A stretch of DNA of 64,000 nucleotides, taken from contig NZ_CP041763.1 in assembly GCF_007559005.1 (NCBI RefSeq), forward strand, positions 900,463 through 964,462, read 5' to 3'. Below the pieces are notes generated by a model. It saw only the letters and a program-made list of their open reading frames with translations. It had not been told where the DNA came from and did no database searches. Numbering within the stretch: the stretch's first letter is position 1; every line of letters starts with the position of its first letter. This DNA is from Gordonia zhaorongruii. GTDB lineage: Bacteria; Actinomycetota; Actinomycetes; Mycobacteriales; Mycobacteriaceae. Below, piece after piece: positions 46,450 to 56,898 of this stretch. The translations under genes and the position numbers were made by a program.

Positions 46450-47751
46450 TCACTTCGCCGCTGCGAAGCCTTCGGTCAGATCATCGAGGATGTCGTCGAT
46501 GCCCTCGATGCCGACGGCCAGACGCACGAGTCCCGGGGTGACACCCGCGGCGAGCTGCTCGTCGGCCGAGAGCTGGCTGTGGGTGGTCGACGCCGGGTGG
46601 ATGACGAGCGAGCGGACGTCACCGATGTTGGCGACGTGGCTGTGCAGGCTGAGTGCGTTGACGAACTTCTTGCCTGCCTCGACGCCGCCTTCGATCTCGA
46701 AGCTGACGATCGCGCCTGCACCCTTCGGCAGCAGCTTCTGGGCGCGCTCGTAGTACGGCGACGACTTGAGGCCCGCGTAGGAGACGGACGTGACCTGCTC
46801 CTGCGACTCGACGAACTCGGCGACCTTCTGCGCGTTCTCGACGTGCCGGCTCACACGCAGGCTCAGGGTCTCGATGCCCTGTGCGAGGAGGAAGGCGTTG
46901 AACGGCGAGATGGCTGCACCGGTGTCGCGCAGCAACTGGACGCGGGCCTTGAGCGCGTACGCCGGTGCGCCCAGATCGGCGTAGACGACGCCGTTGTAGC
47001 TGGGATCCGCCGTGGTGAAACCGGGGAACAGATCCTGGCCGTCACGCTGGACGCGCCAGTCGAAGTTGCCCGCATCGATGATGACGCCGCCGATGGCGGT
47101 GCCGTGTCCGCCGATGTACTTGGTGGCGGAGTGCACGACGATGTTGGCGCCGTACTCGATCGGGTTCAGCAGGTACGGCGTGGCGACGGTGTTGTCGACG
47201 ATCAGCGGGAGGCTGTTCTCGTGGGCGACGCCTGCCACGCCTTCGATGTCGAGGATCTGGTTATGCGGGTTCGCGATGGTCTCGGCGAACACGGCGCGGG
47301 TGTTCGGCTTGACGGCCGCACGCCACGAGTCGAGGTCGTCGGGGTCCTCGACGAACGAGACCTCGATGCCCATCTTCGGCAGCGTGTAGTGGAAGAGGTT
47401 GAACGTACCGCCGTAGACGCGCGGGCTGGACACCACGTGGCCGCCCGTTTCGACGATGTTCAGGATCGAATAGGTCGTGGCGGCCATACCCGACGCGACG
47501 AGGAGCGAAGCCACGCCGCCGCCGAGAGCGGCGAGACGCTGCTCGACGGCATCCTCGGTCGGGTTCATGATGCGCGTGTAGATGTTGCCGGGCTCGGCCA
47601 GCGCGAAGAGGTTCGCAGCATGGTCGGTGTCGTCGAACACGAACGACGTGGTCTGGTAAATCGGCAGAGCACGTGCCTTGGTCGTCTCGTCGACCACCTG
47701 GCCTGCGTGAACCTGGGTGGTCTCGAAACTCCAATTTGCGGCGTCAGACAT
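46450..47751 (-). CDS. metZ: O-acetylhomoserine sulfhydrylase
   Basis: A PLP enzyme of the Cys/Met metabolism family that makes homocysteine from O-acetylhomoserine and sulfide. The cofactor lysine is in [13 protein letters not shown], and [37 protein letters not shown] and [13 protein letters not shown] are typical of the large (433-residue) form also called MetY. ATG 47751 ([17 protein letters not shown]) is the start. A SAM-IV riboswitch lies 75-190 bases upstream, so S-adenosylmethionine should switch it off. Confidence 0.95.
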   Translation of the reverse strand: MSDAANWSFETTQVHAGQVVDETTKARALPIYQTTSFVFDDTDHAANLFALAEPGNIYTRIMNPTEDAVEQRLAALGGGVASLLVASGMAATTYSILNIVETGGHVVSSPRVYGGTFNLFHYTLPKMGIEVSFVEDPDDLDSWRAAVKPNTRAVFAETIANPHNQILDIEGVAGVAHENSLPLIVDNTVATPYLLNPIEYGANIVVHSATKYIGGHGTAIGGVIIDAGNFDWRVQRDGQDLFPGFTTADPSYNGVVYADLGAPAYALKARVQLLRDTGAAISPFNAFLLAQGIETLSLRVSRHVENAQKVAEFVESQEQVTSVSYAGLKSSPYYERAQKLLPKGAGAIVSFEIEGGVEAGKKFVNALSLHSHVANIGDVRSLVIHPASTTHSQLSADEQLAAGVTPGLVRLAVGIEGIDDILDDLTEGFAAAK

Positions 47752-47804
47752 GGACGTCAATCTCTTTCTCTGGTCGGTGGGACGCGGTGCGCCCCCACTC
47801 ATCA

Positions 47805-47823
47805 GGGTCCGACCTTCGGACCC
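47805..47823 (-). terminator. Hairpin downstream of the SAM-IV aptamer
   Basis: GGGTCCG-AAGGT-CGGACCC is a 7-bp perfect stem just after the aptamer and before metZ. There is no U run, so it could be an expression-platform stem or simple spacer structure rather than an intrinsic terminator. Confidence 0.4.
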
Positions 47824-47825
47824 GC

Positions 47826-47940
47826 GCTTGCTGTGACGGCGGATCCCGTCGCAGCCAGGTCATCACCCGGAGCACCCCACCGCGGTTGGAGGGTTGCCGG
47901 TCAGCAAGCCGGGGCTCTTCGCTGACGCTCATGACCTGTT
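47826..47940 (-). ncRNA. SAM-IV riboswitch
   Basis: Read on the minus strand, the sequence contains the SAM-IV core: GGTCATGAGCGTCAGCG, then GCCCCGGCTTGCTGACCGGC, AACCCTCCAACCGCGGTGGG and GTGCTCCGGGTGATGACC. The GGTCAT and ATGACC arms (47936 and 47858) close the aptamer, and a P5-type hairpin (CTGCGACGG...CCGTCACAG) follows. This is the class found before met genes of actinobacteria. It should sense S-adenosylmethionine and control metZ-metX. Confidence 0.93.
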
Positions 47941-48041
47941 CCAGAGGATATATCACCACCATCGGCGGTGTCGGAGTGACGGTACGTCGGAGTGAAACCC
48001 TTCCGGAGACGACACCGGCTGTGCTAACAGCACCGGGAACG

Positions 48042-48173
48042 TCAGATGATGCTGCGCCCCTCCTTGCGGGCAGTGCGCCACTCCTTGACGAAGGCGCTGA
48101 CGATCAGAACGAGGGTCCCGAAGGTCATCACGGGCCAGACGAGCACGTACAGGGTGAGCCAAAATCCGCTCAT
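48042..48173 (-). CDS. Small transporter subunit (43 residues)
   Basis: A very short ORF encoding MSGFWLTLYVLVWPVMTFG, then a second hydrophobic part (TLVLIVSAFVKEW) and a basic end (RTARKEGRSII). Its ATG overlaps the stop of the symporter gene (ATGA). Tiny single-helix partners like this are annotated beside actinobacterial sodium symporters as transporter small subunits, and the MetP-MetS pair of Corynebacterium is an analogous arrangement. It probably stabilises or tunes the large subunit. Confidence 0.82.
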   Translation of the reverse strand: MSGFWLTLYVLVWPVMTFGTLVLIVSAFVKEWRTARKEGRSII

Positions 48174-49903
48174 TTGTCTTCCTCTCCGGAAACGGTGGCC
48201 GTGGCGGTCCCGTCCCGATCGTTCTCGGTGAGCTCATCGACTTCGGCGTCGAGTCGTTCATCGGGCTCGGCCCGGTCGTCGAAGGTGCCGGTGCGCTGGG
48301 CGATGAGCGCGAAGTCGAAGTGCTTGTCGGTGTTCATCATGCTGACTGCGATGCAGACCATGGTGCTGACGGCGTAGGCGACGAGTGATGCGGACAGCAC
48401 CGCGTGCTGATGCAGGAACCCGATCGAGAACGGCGCTGCCGCGACGATCGCGACGATCGCGATCGTCAGGGCCGGCTTCTTGCCGAAGAAGCCGAAGGCC
48501 ATCAGACCGAGGACCACGCCGATGCCGATCGTCGACAGCACATCGAAGAAGATGCCCGTGGCGCCGTTCATGCTGAGCCACTCGAAGCGGACCGGCAGGA
48601 AGAAGGCGAGGCCGGCGAGCACGCCCGCGGTGAAAGCGGCATTGGTGACGCGGTCCCAGTAGAAGCTCGCGATCACCGGGAACACCAGTGCGCCCCAGAT
48701 CGCGCCGACGAACACGAGCAGATCGAGGATGTTCAGGTTGGAACCGGCGAAGAACATCGCCGCCACCGTTGCGACCACCATCGTGATGCGTCCGATGAGC
48801 ACCATCTTCGCCGGATTGGCCTTGGCCTTGCCTGCGACGTTCTGCCCGTACATGTCGGTCATCACGATGGAGGCGAGGGCGGTCATGTCGGCGTCCGCGG
48901 TGGACGACAGCGAGCCGATGATCATCACGAAGAACAGGCAGAGCAACGCAGGCGTGAGGTAGGTCGCGGCCATCTGCGGGATCAGGTTGTTGACCTCGCC
49001 GCCCATCGGCTCGATGCCTGCGTACAGCGCGATGACGCCCAGCATGCCGATACCGATGATCGCCGAGCCGTAACCGACGGTCGCGGTGACGAAGGTCTTC
49101 TTGATCAGATCCTCACGGACGGCGAACAGGCGCTGAGCGATCGTCTGATTGCCGATGGCGTAGGCGAGGACCGCTGCGATGTAGGGCGCGCCCTGGTTGT
49201 AGAAGGCATCCGAGGAGAAGAAGTTCCCCTGGGACGGAGTCAGGTTGATCGCACCCGAGGTGAACATGTCCGGACCGCCGGCCGCGAAGAAGACCACCGG
49301 AATGATGATGACGACGGCGCCGAGCATGAAGACGACCTGCACGAAGTCGGTGAGCACCGAAGCCCGGAAGCCCGACCACAGCGTGTACAGGAGCACACCG
49401 CCGCCGATGGCGACGATGCCCTGGGTGAACGAGTAGGGCGACAGCATGTCGACGAGCGCGCCGCCCGCGATCAGGTTCGACGTCAGACTGATCAGGCTGC
49501 CGAGCACGTTGGAACCGGCGAGCAGCAGCTGGCTGGAGCGGCCGTGGCGGGCGAACATGACCTCGGCGATCGTGTGCGCGTTCGGGGCGACCTTGCGGAT
49601 CCGCCTGCCGAACGGGTAGATCAGCAGGATCATCAGGGCGCCCCACAACCCGTAGTGGATGGGGCCGGAGAGCCCGTACTGGAACCCCGACGTCGCCGAG
49701 GCGTACATCGACGACGCCCAGATCCAGGTCGCGGTCATGGAGGCGGCCGAGATGCCGAAGCCGATCTGTCCGCCACCGGTCATGTAGCCGTCGGCGTTCT
49801 CCTGCTTACGGCCGATGCGCAAGGCGATCCAGAGGCTGGTACCGAAGAACGCGAAGAACAGAATTAGAACGACAGGTCCGGACAACCCACTTATTTCGGG
49901 CAC
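48170..49903 (-). CDS. Sodium:solute symporter family protein
   Basis: A 577-residue symporter of the SSS family with about 13 membrane helices. The core includes FFGTSLWIALRIGRKQENADGYMTGG, GAALVDMLSPYSF-like helix starts, and the conserved region IGSLSSTADADMTALASIVMTDMYG. The C-terminal tail is acidic and cytosolic (DDRAEPDERLDAEVDELTEND). The substrate is unknown; proline, urea and short-chain organic acids are transported by relatives. GTG 49903 starts it; it overlaps the small-subunit gene by four bases. It sits upstream of a SAM-IV-controlled met operon on the same strand. Confidence 0.88.
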   Translation of the reverse strand: MPEISGLSGPVVLILFFAFFGTSLWIALRIGRKQENADGYMTGGGQIGFGISAASMTATWIWASSMYASATSGFQYGLSGPIHYGLWGALMILLIYPFGRRIRKVAPNAHTIAEVMFARHGRSSQLLLAGSNVLGSLISLTSNLIAGGALVDMLSPYSFTQGIVAIGGGVLLYTLWSGFRASVLTDFVQVVFMLGAVVIIIPVVFFAAGGPDMFTSGAINLTPSQGNFFSSDAFYNQGAPYIAAVLAYAIGNQTIAQRLFAVREDLIKKTFVTATVGYGSAIIGIGMLGVIALYAGIEPMGGEVNNLIPQMAATYLTPALLCLFFVMIIGSLSSTADADMTALASIVMTDMYGQNVAGKAKANPAKMVLIGRITMVVATVAAMFFAGSNLNILDLLVFVGAIWGALVFPVIASFYWDRVTNAAFTAGVLAGLAFFLPVRFEWLSMNGATGIFFDVLSTIGIGVVLGLMAFGFFGKKPALTIAIVAIVAAAPFSIGFLHQHAVLSASLVAYAVSTMVCIAVSMMNTDKHFDFALIAQRTGTFDDRAEPDERLDAEVDELTENDRDGTATATVSGEEDK

Positions 49904-50277
49904 AGCGAGACTCTTTCAGATCTGGCGCCGGGGAGCGGCGCGGCGAGTGAGGGCAGGCGGGATCCCGTCAGTTGTCCGGGGGCTCCAGCTCGCCGAACTC
50001 GTCGGGATCGACAGGGGTGCCGTGGCGTGGACTCGCGGATTGATCCTGCGCATCGATGTCCCGGGCGCCTTGCACGTCGACCCTTTCTCCTCGGTGAACT
50101 CAGACCTGTGACTTGTACCCAAGCTGGGATCGATAAGCCAATTCACATGTGCCACTCAGGATTCGGATATCCCGTTGTATTGGCAGGTAGTGAGCGGTAA
50201 TGGCGGCATCGGTCGCACGTGATGGAACTCACGGAGAAGTGCGGAATCCCGCACTCCGTCTTCGACGTTGACCTGCT
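49904..50277. other. 374-bp divergent gap before the MFS gene
   Basis: The gap holds a possible 35-residue ORF on the minus strand (49968-50075), listed separately, and the promoters of both flanking genes. On the minus strand TTGGCT and TACAAG about 18 bases apart near 50110-50139 form a candidate promoter for the symporter operon. Nothing else is evident. Confidence 0.5.
49968..50075 (-). CDS. Possible 35-residue peptide upstream of the symporter
   Basis: GTG 50075 opens a 36-codon frame ending 64 bases before the symporter start. AGGAG lies ten bases upstream. The peptide is acidic and soluble, ending in TPVDPDEFGELEPPDN. Codon use is GC-rich at third positions like real genes here. It may be a leader peptide or a third small partner of the symporter; there is no homology I can name. 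Confidence 0.35.
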   Translation of the reverse strand: MQGARDIDAQDQSASPRHGTPVDPDEFGELEPPDN

Positions 50278-51534
50278 GTGCGCGAATCGACTGTGAACAC
50301 CGATGTCCGAGCCCGGCCCGCGGGCTCCGAGGGGTCTCCAGCTGCGAGGCCGCGGAACCTGACGTGGATCGTGCTCGCGCTGGCGCTCGGCGGCTTCGGG
50401 ATCGGAACCACCGAATTCGTGGCGATGGGACTGCTGCCGAACATCGCGGGCGACATCGGCGTCGCCGAACCGACGGCGAGCCACATCATCTCGGCGTACG
50501 CGATGGGCGTGGTGGTCGGCGCCCCGGTGATCGCCGTACTGGCGGCCAGGGTCTCCCGCCGCACACTGCTGATCGGCCTCATGATCGCGTTCACCGTAGG
50601 TAACGCGCTGAGTCTGATCGCGCCGTCGTACGGCACGCTGATGGTCGCGCGCTTCGTCGCCGGCCTCCCGCACGGCGCGTACTTCGGGGTCGCAGCTCTG
50701 GTCGCCGCGCACCTGGCGGGTCCGGGGAAGCGGGCGCAGGCGGTGGGCCAGGTGATGCTCGGACTCTCCGTCGCCAACGTCGTCGGCGTGCCGGTCGCGA
50801 CCTGGTTGGGCCAGTCGCTCGGCTGGCGGTCGGCATTGGGTCTCGTCGTCGCCATCGGGGCGGTGACCGTGCTCGCCCTGTGGCGCGTGATCCCGGGTCT
50901 CACCGGTATGACGACGTCGGACCCACGGACCGAGCTGCGCGGCCTGAAAAGCGGCCAGATCTGGCTCACCCTGTTCGTCGGCATGATCGGGTTCGGCGGC
51001 TTCTTCGCCTTCTACACGTATCTGAACACGGCCCTCACATCCCTGGGCGGCCTCTCCGAATCGGTGGTGCCGATCGCACTCATGATGTTCGGCGGCGGCA
51101 TGGTGGTCGGCAACATCGTCGGCGGTCGGCTCGCCGACCGCTACGGGGATCGGGCCATCGCATTCGGGATGGCGGGCGCCGCGATCACCCTGATCCTGTT
51201 CGCGACTCTGGTCACCACGGGCTGGCCCGCCATCGTCATCGCGTTCCTCGTCGGCTCGACGGGGTCGGCCGCGATCCCGGGTCTGCAGACACGACTCATG
51301 GATGTCGCGCAGGACGCTCAGACGATGGCTGCGGCTCTCAACCACTCGGCGCTCAACGTGGCGAACGCACTGGGTGCGTGGCTGGGAGGTGTCGTGATCG
51401 CCGCAGGTTACAGCTATCGGGCACCCTCGATCGTGGGTGCGGCACTGGCCACCGGTGGCCTGCTCGTTCTCGTCGTCGCCGTGGTGACCCGCAAGCGCAT
51501 CGCCGCGTCGCGCCCCGGCGCTCCGGTCGGCTGA
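50278..51534 (+). CDS. MFS transporter, drug-efflux-like (AraJ/YdhP group)
   Basis: A 418-residue major facilitator with 12 predicted helices. The first helix motif GGFGIGTTEFVAMGLLPNIA, the loop RVSRRTLLIGLM and HGAYFGVAALVAAHL are typical of the AraJ/YdhP (DHA1) branch, as is the central cytoplasmic loop around residue 200. The substrate is unknown. GTG 50278 is the longest start; an internal GTG five codons later is a possible alternative. Confidence 0.88.
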   Translation: MRESTVNTDVRARPAGSEGSPAARPRNLTWIVLALALGGFGIGTTEFVAMGLLPNIAGDIGVAEPTASHIISAYAMGVVVGAPVIAVLAARVSRRTLLIGLMIAFTVGNALSLIAPSYGTLMVARFVAGLPHGAYFGVAALVAAHLAGPGKRAQAVGQVMLGLSVANVVGVPVATWLGQSLGWRSALGLVVAIGAVTVLALWRVIPGLTGMTTSDPRTELRGLKSGQIWLTLFVGMIGFGGFFAFYTYLNTALTSLGGLSESVVPIALMMFGGGMVVGNIVGGRLADRYGDRAIAFGMAGAAITLILFATLVTTGWPAIVIAFLVGSTGSAAIPGLQTRLMDVAQDAQTMAAALNHSALNVANALGAWLGGVVIAAGYSYRAPSIVGAALATGGLLVLVVAVVTRKRIAASRPGAPVG

Positions 51535-51556
51535 GGGCTGGATAGGCTGGCTCATC

Positions 51557-53447
<1,891 letters not shown>

Positions 53448-53500
53448 TCGGCCGAAGGTCCGATCGACGAGGACCGGCGCGTGTGACCATGTGAGAACCC

Positions 53501-53533
53501 CGAGATGTGACAGTCTCGACCCGAGATGTGACA
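53501..53533 (+). repeat. Two 21-bp-phased CGAGATGTGACA repeats
   Basis: CGAGATGTGACA occurs at 53501-53512 and again at 53522-53533, spaced by two helical turns, with a partial third GTGTGACCATGTGAG just before. They lie directly upstream of the chosen start of the YihY-type gene and could be tandem operator sites; they would be coding if the earlier GTG 53507 were used. Confidence 0.5.
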
Positions 53534-53554
53534 ACCCGACGACCAGAGGAACGC

Positions 53555-54667
53555 GTGGACCGCATCAAAGCCCTAATCGCCCGCCTGAAGGCATTCCTTG
53601 CGACAGTGATGAACTGGCCGCCGGTCGCCCGCCTGATGGCGATGCAGGAGCACTACAACCAGCGACGCGGTAACACGTACGCTGCCGCGATCAGCTTCAT
53701 CGGGATCCTGTCGCTGGTGCCGATTCTGATGGTCGCGTTCGCGGCCACGGCGTTCGTTCTGGCCAGCCGGCCGGAGTTGATCCAGGACATCACCGACGCG
53801 GTGGTGGAGAACGTCCCCGGTGAACTGGGCACGCAGCTCAACGACATCATCAACTCGGCGATCGAGTCCCGTCGCGCCGTCGGTGTCATCGGTCTGGTGA
53901 GCGCCGCGGTCACCGGCCTCGGCTGGATGGCCCTGGTCCGTATGGGACTCAGTGAGATGTGGGGAGGCCGCAAGAAGCGCAGCGCGGTCATGGGCAAGGT
54001 CTACGACCTCGTCAACTTCGTTCTTCTCGGCGCCCTGTTCGTGGGCACGATCGCGATCACCGTGTTCGCGTCCGGTCCGGTCGGGAAGTGGGTCCTCGGA
54101 CTGGTCGGGGTCGAGGACACGTGGTGGGGCAAGTGGATTCTGCGCATCGCGGCCATCATCATCTCGGTCGTCGCGACCTGGTTGCTGTTCAGCGTCGTGC
54201 TCTCCAAGCTGCCGTTGCAGCAACTGCCCATTCGCGTGGTGATGCCCGGCGCCCTCGTGACGGCGATCGTGTTCGAGATCTTGAAGTCGCTGGGGTCGGT
54301 GTACCTGCAGTCGGTGATGAGCAGTCCCGCCGGTGCGGCATTCGGTCCGATCATCGGTGTGATGGTGTTCGCATACCTGGCGTCGCGCATCGTGCTGTAC
54401 GCGTCGGCCTGGAACGCCACGAACCCGGCCAACGAGAAGTACCTGACCGTAGACGAGGTCGAGAACGGCGACGACGACACGAAGGAACCGGTCTACCTGG
54501 CGCCCATCCAGAAGGTGTCGAACGGACCCAAGGCACGTGAGATCGTGACGGCGGCCGGCGTCGGTGCGGCTGTGGCGACCGTCGCCTCTGCGGTCACGAG
54601 CAAGACCGGGTCGAACAAGACTGGGTCGAACAAGACTGGGTCGAGCAAGAAGCGCGGCCGTAAGTAG
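53555..54667 (+). CDS. YihY/YhjD-family inner membrane protein
   Basis: A 370-residue multi-helix membrane protein of the YihY/virulence-factor-BrkB family, in the place of Rv3335c next to trpS. The conserved opening HYNQRRGNTYAAAISFIGILSLVPILM and the segments GLVSAAVTGLGWMALVRMG and ILKSLGSVYLQSVMSSPAGAAFGPIIG are visible. GTG 53555 is chosen because AGAGGA lies six bases upstream; GTG 53507 is an in-frame alternative. The C-terminal end is a short tandem array of KTGSN units from 15-bp DNA repeats. Substrate unknown; YhjD relatives are linked to lipid export. Confidence 0.87.
   Translation: MDRIKALIARLKAFLATVMNWPPVARLMAMQEHYNQRRGNTYAAAISFIGILSLVPILMVAFAATAFVLASRPELIQDITDAVVENVPGELGTQLNDIINSAIESRRAVGVIGLVSAAVTGLGWMALVRMGLSEMWGGRKKRSAVMGKVYDLVNFVLLGALFVGTIAITVFASGPVGKWVLGLVGVEDTWWGKWILRIAAIIISVVATWLLFSVVLSKLPLQQLPIRVVMPGALVTAIVFEILKSLGSVYLQSVMSSPAGAAFGPIIGVMVFAYLASRIVLYASAWNATNPANEKYLTVDEVENGDDDTKEPVYLAPIQKVSNGPKAREIVTAAGVGAAVATVASAVTSKTGSNKTGSNKTGSSKKRGRK
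54602..54646 (+). repeat. Three 15-bp tandem repeats in the yhjD-like gene tail
   Basis: AAGAC(C/T)GGGTCGAAC occurs three times head to tail, giving KTGSN units followed by a basic SKKRGRK end. Confidence 0.85.
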
Positions 54668-54715
54668 CGCGCTGAGAGCTGTACTCTTCTCGTCCGAGAT
54701 TCAGTCGCCTGAGAC

Positions 54716-56017
54716 TCAGTCGTCCGAGGATCGGCGACGACCGAATCGGGTGGCGATCCACGCGGCGATGCCGACTATCGCAACCACCGCCGCGAGTCCG
54801 GCCAGCGACAGCAGCCCCCATCCCGAGGCTTCGTCGCTGCCCGTCGAACCCTCCGCTGCACCCGCCGCGTGCGGTGAGCCCGGCTGCGTCCCCGCCGATG
54901 CGAGTGATCCGATCGTGGTGCCGGGCGGGGCGGCGAACCCGTAGTCGATCATGCGAACGGCCTGGTCGTCGTACGAATCACCCGGCACGGTGAGCCCCGC
55001 CATCTGCACGATCAGGAGCCGTCGATCATCGCGCTGGACGGCGCCCACGAACGTCTTCAGCGCGTCGTCGGTGTAGCCGGTCTTCCCGCCGAGCACGCCG
55101 GGGTACCCGTCGCGCAGGAGCGTGTTGCTGGTGCCCATCGTGTAGCCGGGGTGGTCCTTGTCGCCCGGTACGTCCTTGAGCTTCGGGAAGCCGGGGAACG
55201 GGTAGGTCTTCAGCGAGACGATGTGCCGGAAATCCGGGTGCTGCATCGCTTCCCGGAACAGGAGTCCGAGGTCGTACGGCGACGTCGACATGCCCGCCGC
55301 GTCGAGGCCGGACGGGGTGGCCGCGCGTGTGTCCCGGGCGCCGAGTGCCGCGGCCTCGGCGTTCATCTTGACGAGAGCTTCGTCGTATCCGCCGAGTTCG
55401 CGTGCCAGGGCATTGGCGCAGTCGTTGCCCGACACCATGAGCAGACCGGTCAGCAGGTCCCCGGTGGTGTACGTGCCGTCCGGGCCCATGCCGCACGAAT
55501 CACCCTCCATCGTGTAATCGGCGAGGGTCCCGGTGACCGGGGTGGTCAGGTCGAGTTCGTCGAGGACGGTGAGAGCGAGGAGGATCTTGATCGTCGATGC
55601 GGGCCGGTACCGGCCGTGCGGGTCCTTCGCCGCGATGATCTCGCCGCTGTCGAGGTCGGCGATGAGCCAGCCCGCGCTCGTGAGGTTCGCCGGCACCGGG
55701 CCCGCCGCCGGATCGGCGACCACACCGCAGCCGCTCAGCTCCTCGCCGCCCACGGCGGGAGTCGGGACGGGCAGGGGAGCGGGCGTCGTCTCGCCCGGTG
55801 CGACGACCTCTGAGGTATCCACCGCGGGCGGCGTGTTCACCCGGTTGGGGCAGTGATCGGTGACCGGTGTCGGTGCGGGAGCAGGCGGTGCCGGAGGCGG
55901 CGGAACCGCAGCCGCGGATCCCGGGAGGAGCATGGACGCGACGATCGCGATCGCTGCGAACACTGCAGTCGGCGGCCGAGGTCGGCCCGACGACCGATGC
56001 AGAGGAGAAATGCGCAT
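54716..56017 (-). CDS. dacB: D-alanyl-D-alanine carboxypeptidase (DacB1-like)
   Basis: A secreted penicillin-binding protein of the S11 family that trims the last D-alanine from peptidoglycan stem peptides. The 433-residue protein has an N-terminal signal (AVFAAIAIVASMLLPGSAAA), a Pro-rich linker, the active-site SxxK in ASTIKILLAL, SGN in MVSGNDCAN and KTG in LGGKTGYTDD, then a C-terminal membrane helix (GLLSLAGLAAVVAIVGIAA). ATG 56017 is the start. The mycobacterial order dacB1-sdh is kept nearby. Confidence 0.92.
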   Translation of the reverse strand: MRISPLHRSSGRPRPPTAVFAAIAIVASMLLPGSAAAVPPPPAPPAPAPTPVTDHCPNRVNTPPAVDTSEVVAPGETTPAPLPVPTPAVGGEELSGCGVVADPAAGPVPANLTSAGWLIADLDSGEIIAAKDPHGRYRPASTIKILLALTVLDELDLTTPVTGTLADYTMEGDSCGMGPDGTYTTGDLLTGLLMVSGNDCANALARELGGYDEALVKMNAEAAALGARDTRAATPSGLDAAGMSTSPYDLGLLFREAMQHPDFRHIVSLKTYPFPGFPKLKDVPGDKDHPGYTMGTSNTLLRDGYPGVLGGKTGYTDDALKTFVGAVQRDDRRLLIVQMAGLTVPGDSYDDQAVRMIDYGFAAPPGTTIGSLASAGTQPGSPHAAGAAEGSTGSDEASGWGLLSLAGLAAVVAIVGIAAWIATRFGRRRSSDD

Positions 56018-56063
56018 AACGGGTGTCAGGATACCGAGTGCGCTGCGCACGGTGGCAACGAGT

Positions 56064-56093
56064 GGAGCCCCGACCGTTTCCGGCCGGGGCTCC
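56064..56093 (-). terminator. Hairpin after sdhB
   Basis: A 9-bp perfect stem GGAGCCCCG / CGGGGCTCC with a 12-base loop lies 23 bases after the sdhB stop and before dacB. There is no T tract; it is a plausible end of the sdh transcript. Confidence 0.5.
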
Positions 56094-56115
56094 AATCGGG
56101 GCTGCAGAGTGGTTT

Positions 56116-56898
56116 CTAGCGCGAGAACATAAGTGCGCGCTTGACTTCCTGAATCGCCTGCGTCACCTGAATGCCGCGCGGGCATGCGTCGGTGCAGTTG
56201 AAGGTGGTGCGGCAGCGCCACACACCGTCGACGTCGTTCAGGATGTCGAGGCGTTCTGCGGCCGCCTCGTCACGGCTGTCGAAGATGAACCGGTGCGCGT
56301 TGACGATCGCGGCCGGACCGAAGTACGAGCCCTCGTTCCAGAACACCGGGCAGCTCGTGGTGCAGCACGCACACAGGATGCACTTGGTGGTGTCGTCGAA
56401 GCGGGCCCGATCGTGCTGGCTCTGCAGACGCTCGGCGGTCGGCTCGTTGCCGCTGGTGACGAGGAACGGCTTGATCGCGCGGTACGCGTCGAAGAACGGC
56501 TCCATGTCGACCACGAGGTCCTTCTCGACCGGGAGGCCCTTGATGGGCTCGACCGAGATGGTGATCTCCTTGGACGAGTCCTTCGGAAGGAAGTCCTTCA
56601 TCAGGAGCTTGCACGCAAGGCGGTTGACGCCGTTGACGCGCATCGCGTCACTGCCGCACACGCCGTGGGCGCAGCTGCGGCGGAAGGTCAGCGAGCCGTC
56701 GAGGTAGCCCTTCACGTAGAGGAGCAGGTTGAGCAGACGGTCGGTCGGCAGCGCGGGGACGCGGAAGCTCTCGAAGCCCTGCGCATCCGGATCCTCCGGG
56801 TTGAACCGGTAGATCTTCAGCGTGACCATCGTCGCCTCGTCCGGAACGGCCGGCAGTGCGGGTTCGCTCGTCGCTGGATTCTCCATAGTGGCAGTCAT
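56116..56898 (-). CDS. sdhB: Succinate dehydrogenase iron-sulfur subunit SdhB
   Basis: SdhB carries electrons from SdhA to quinone. The 260-residue protein has the [2Fe-2S] ligands in SCAHGVCGSDAM, the [4Fe-4S]/[3Fe-4S] set in CILCACCTTSCPVF and CTDACPRGI, in the standard order. Its ATG overlaps the sdhA stop by one base. Last gene of the operon sdhCDAB. Confidence 0.96.
   Translation of the reverse strand: MTATMENPATSEPALPAVPDEATMVTLKIYRFNPEDPDAQGFESFRVPALPTDRLLNLLLYVKGYLDGSLTFRRSCAHGVCGSDAMRVNGVNRLACKLLMKDFLPKDSSKEITISVEPIKGLPVEKDLVVDMEPFFDAYRAIKPFLVTSGNEPTAERLQSQHDRARFDDTTKCILCACCTTSCPVFWNEGSYFGPAAIVNAHRFIFDSRDEAAAERLDILNDVDGVWRCRTTFNCTDACPRGIQVTQAIQEVKRALMFSR

Noticed and set aside
48404-49867. 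Plus-strand frame opposite the symporter
   Set aside because: Composition is almost all Arg/Asp/His; the minus-strand symporter explains the region.
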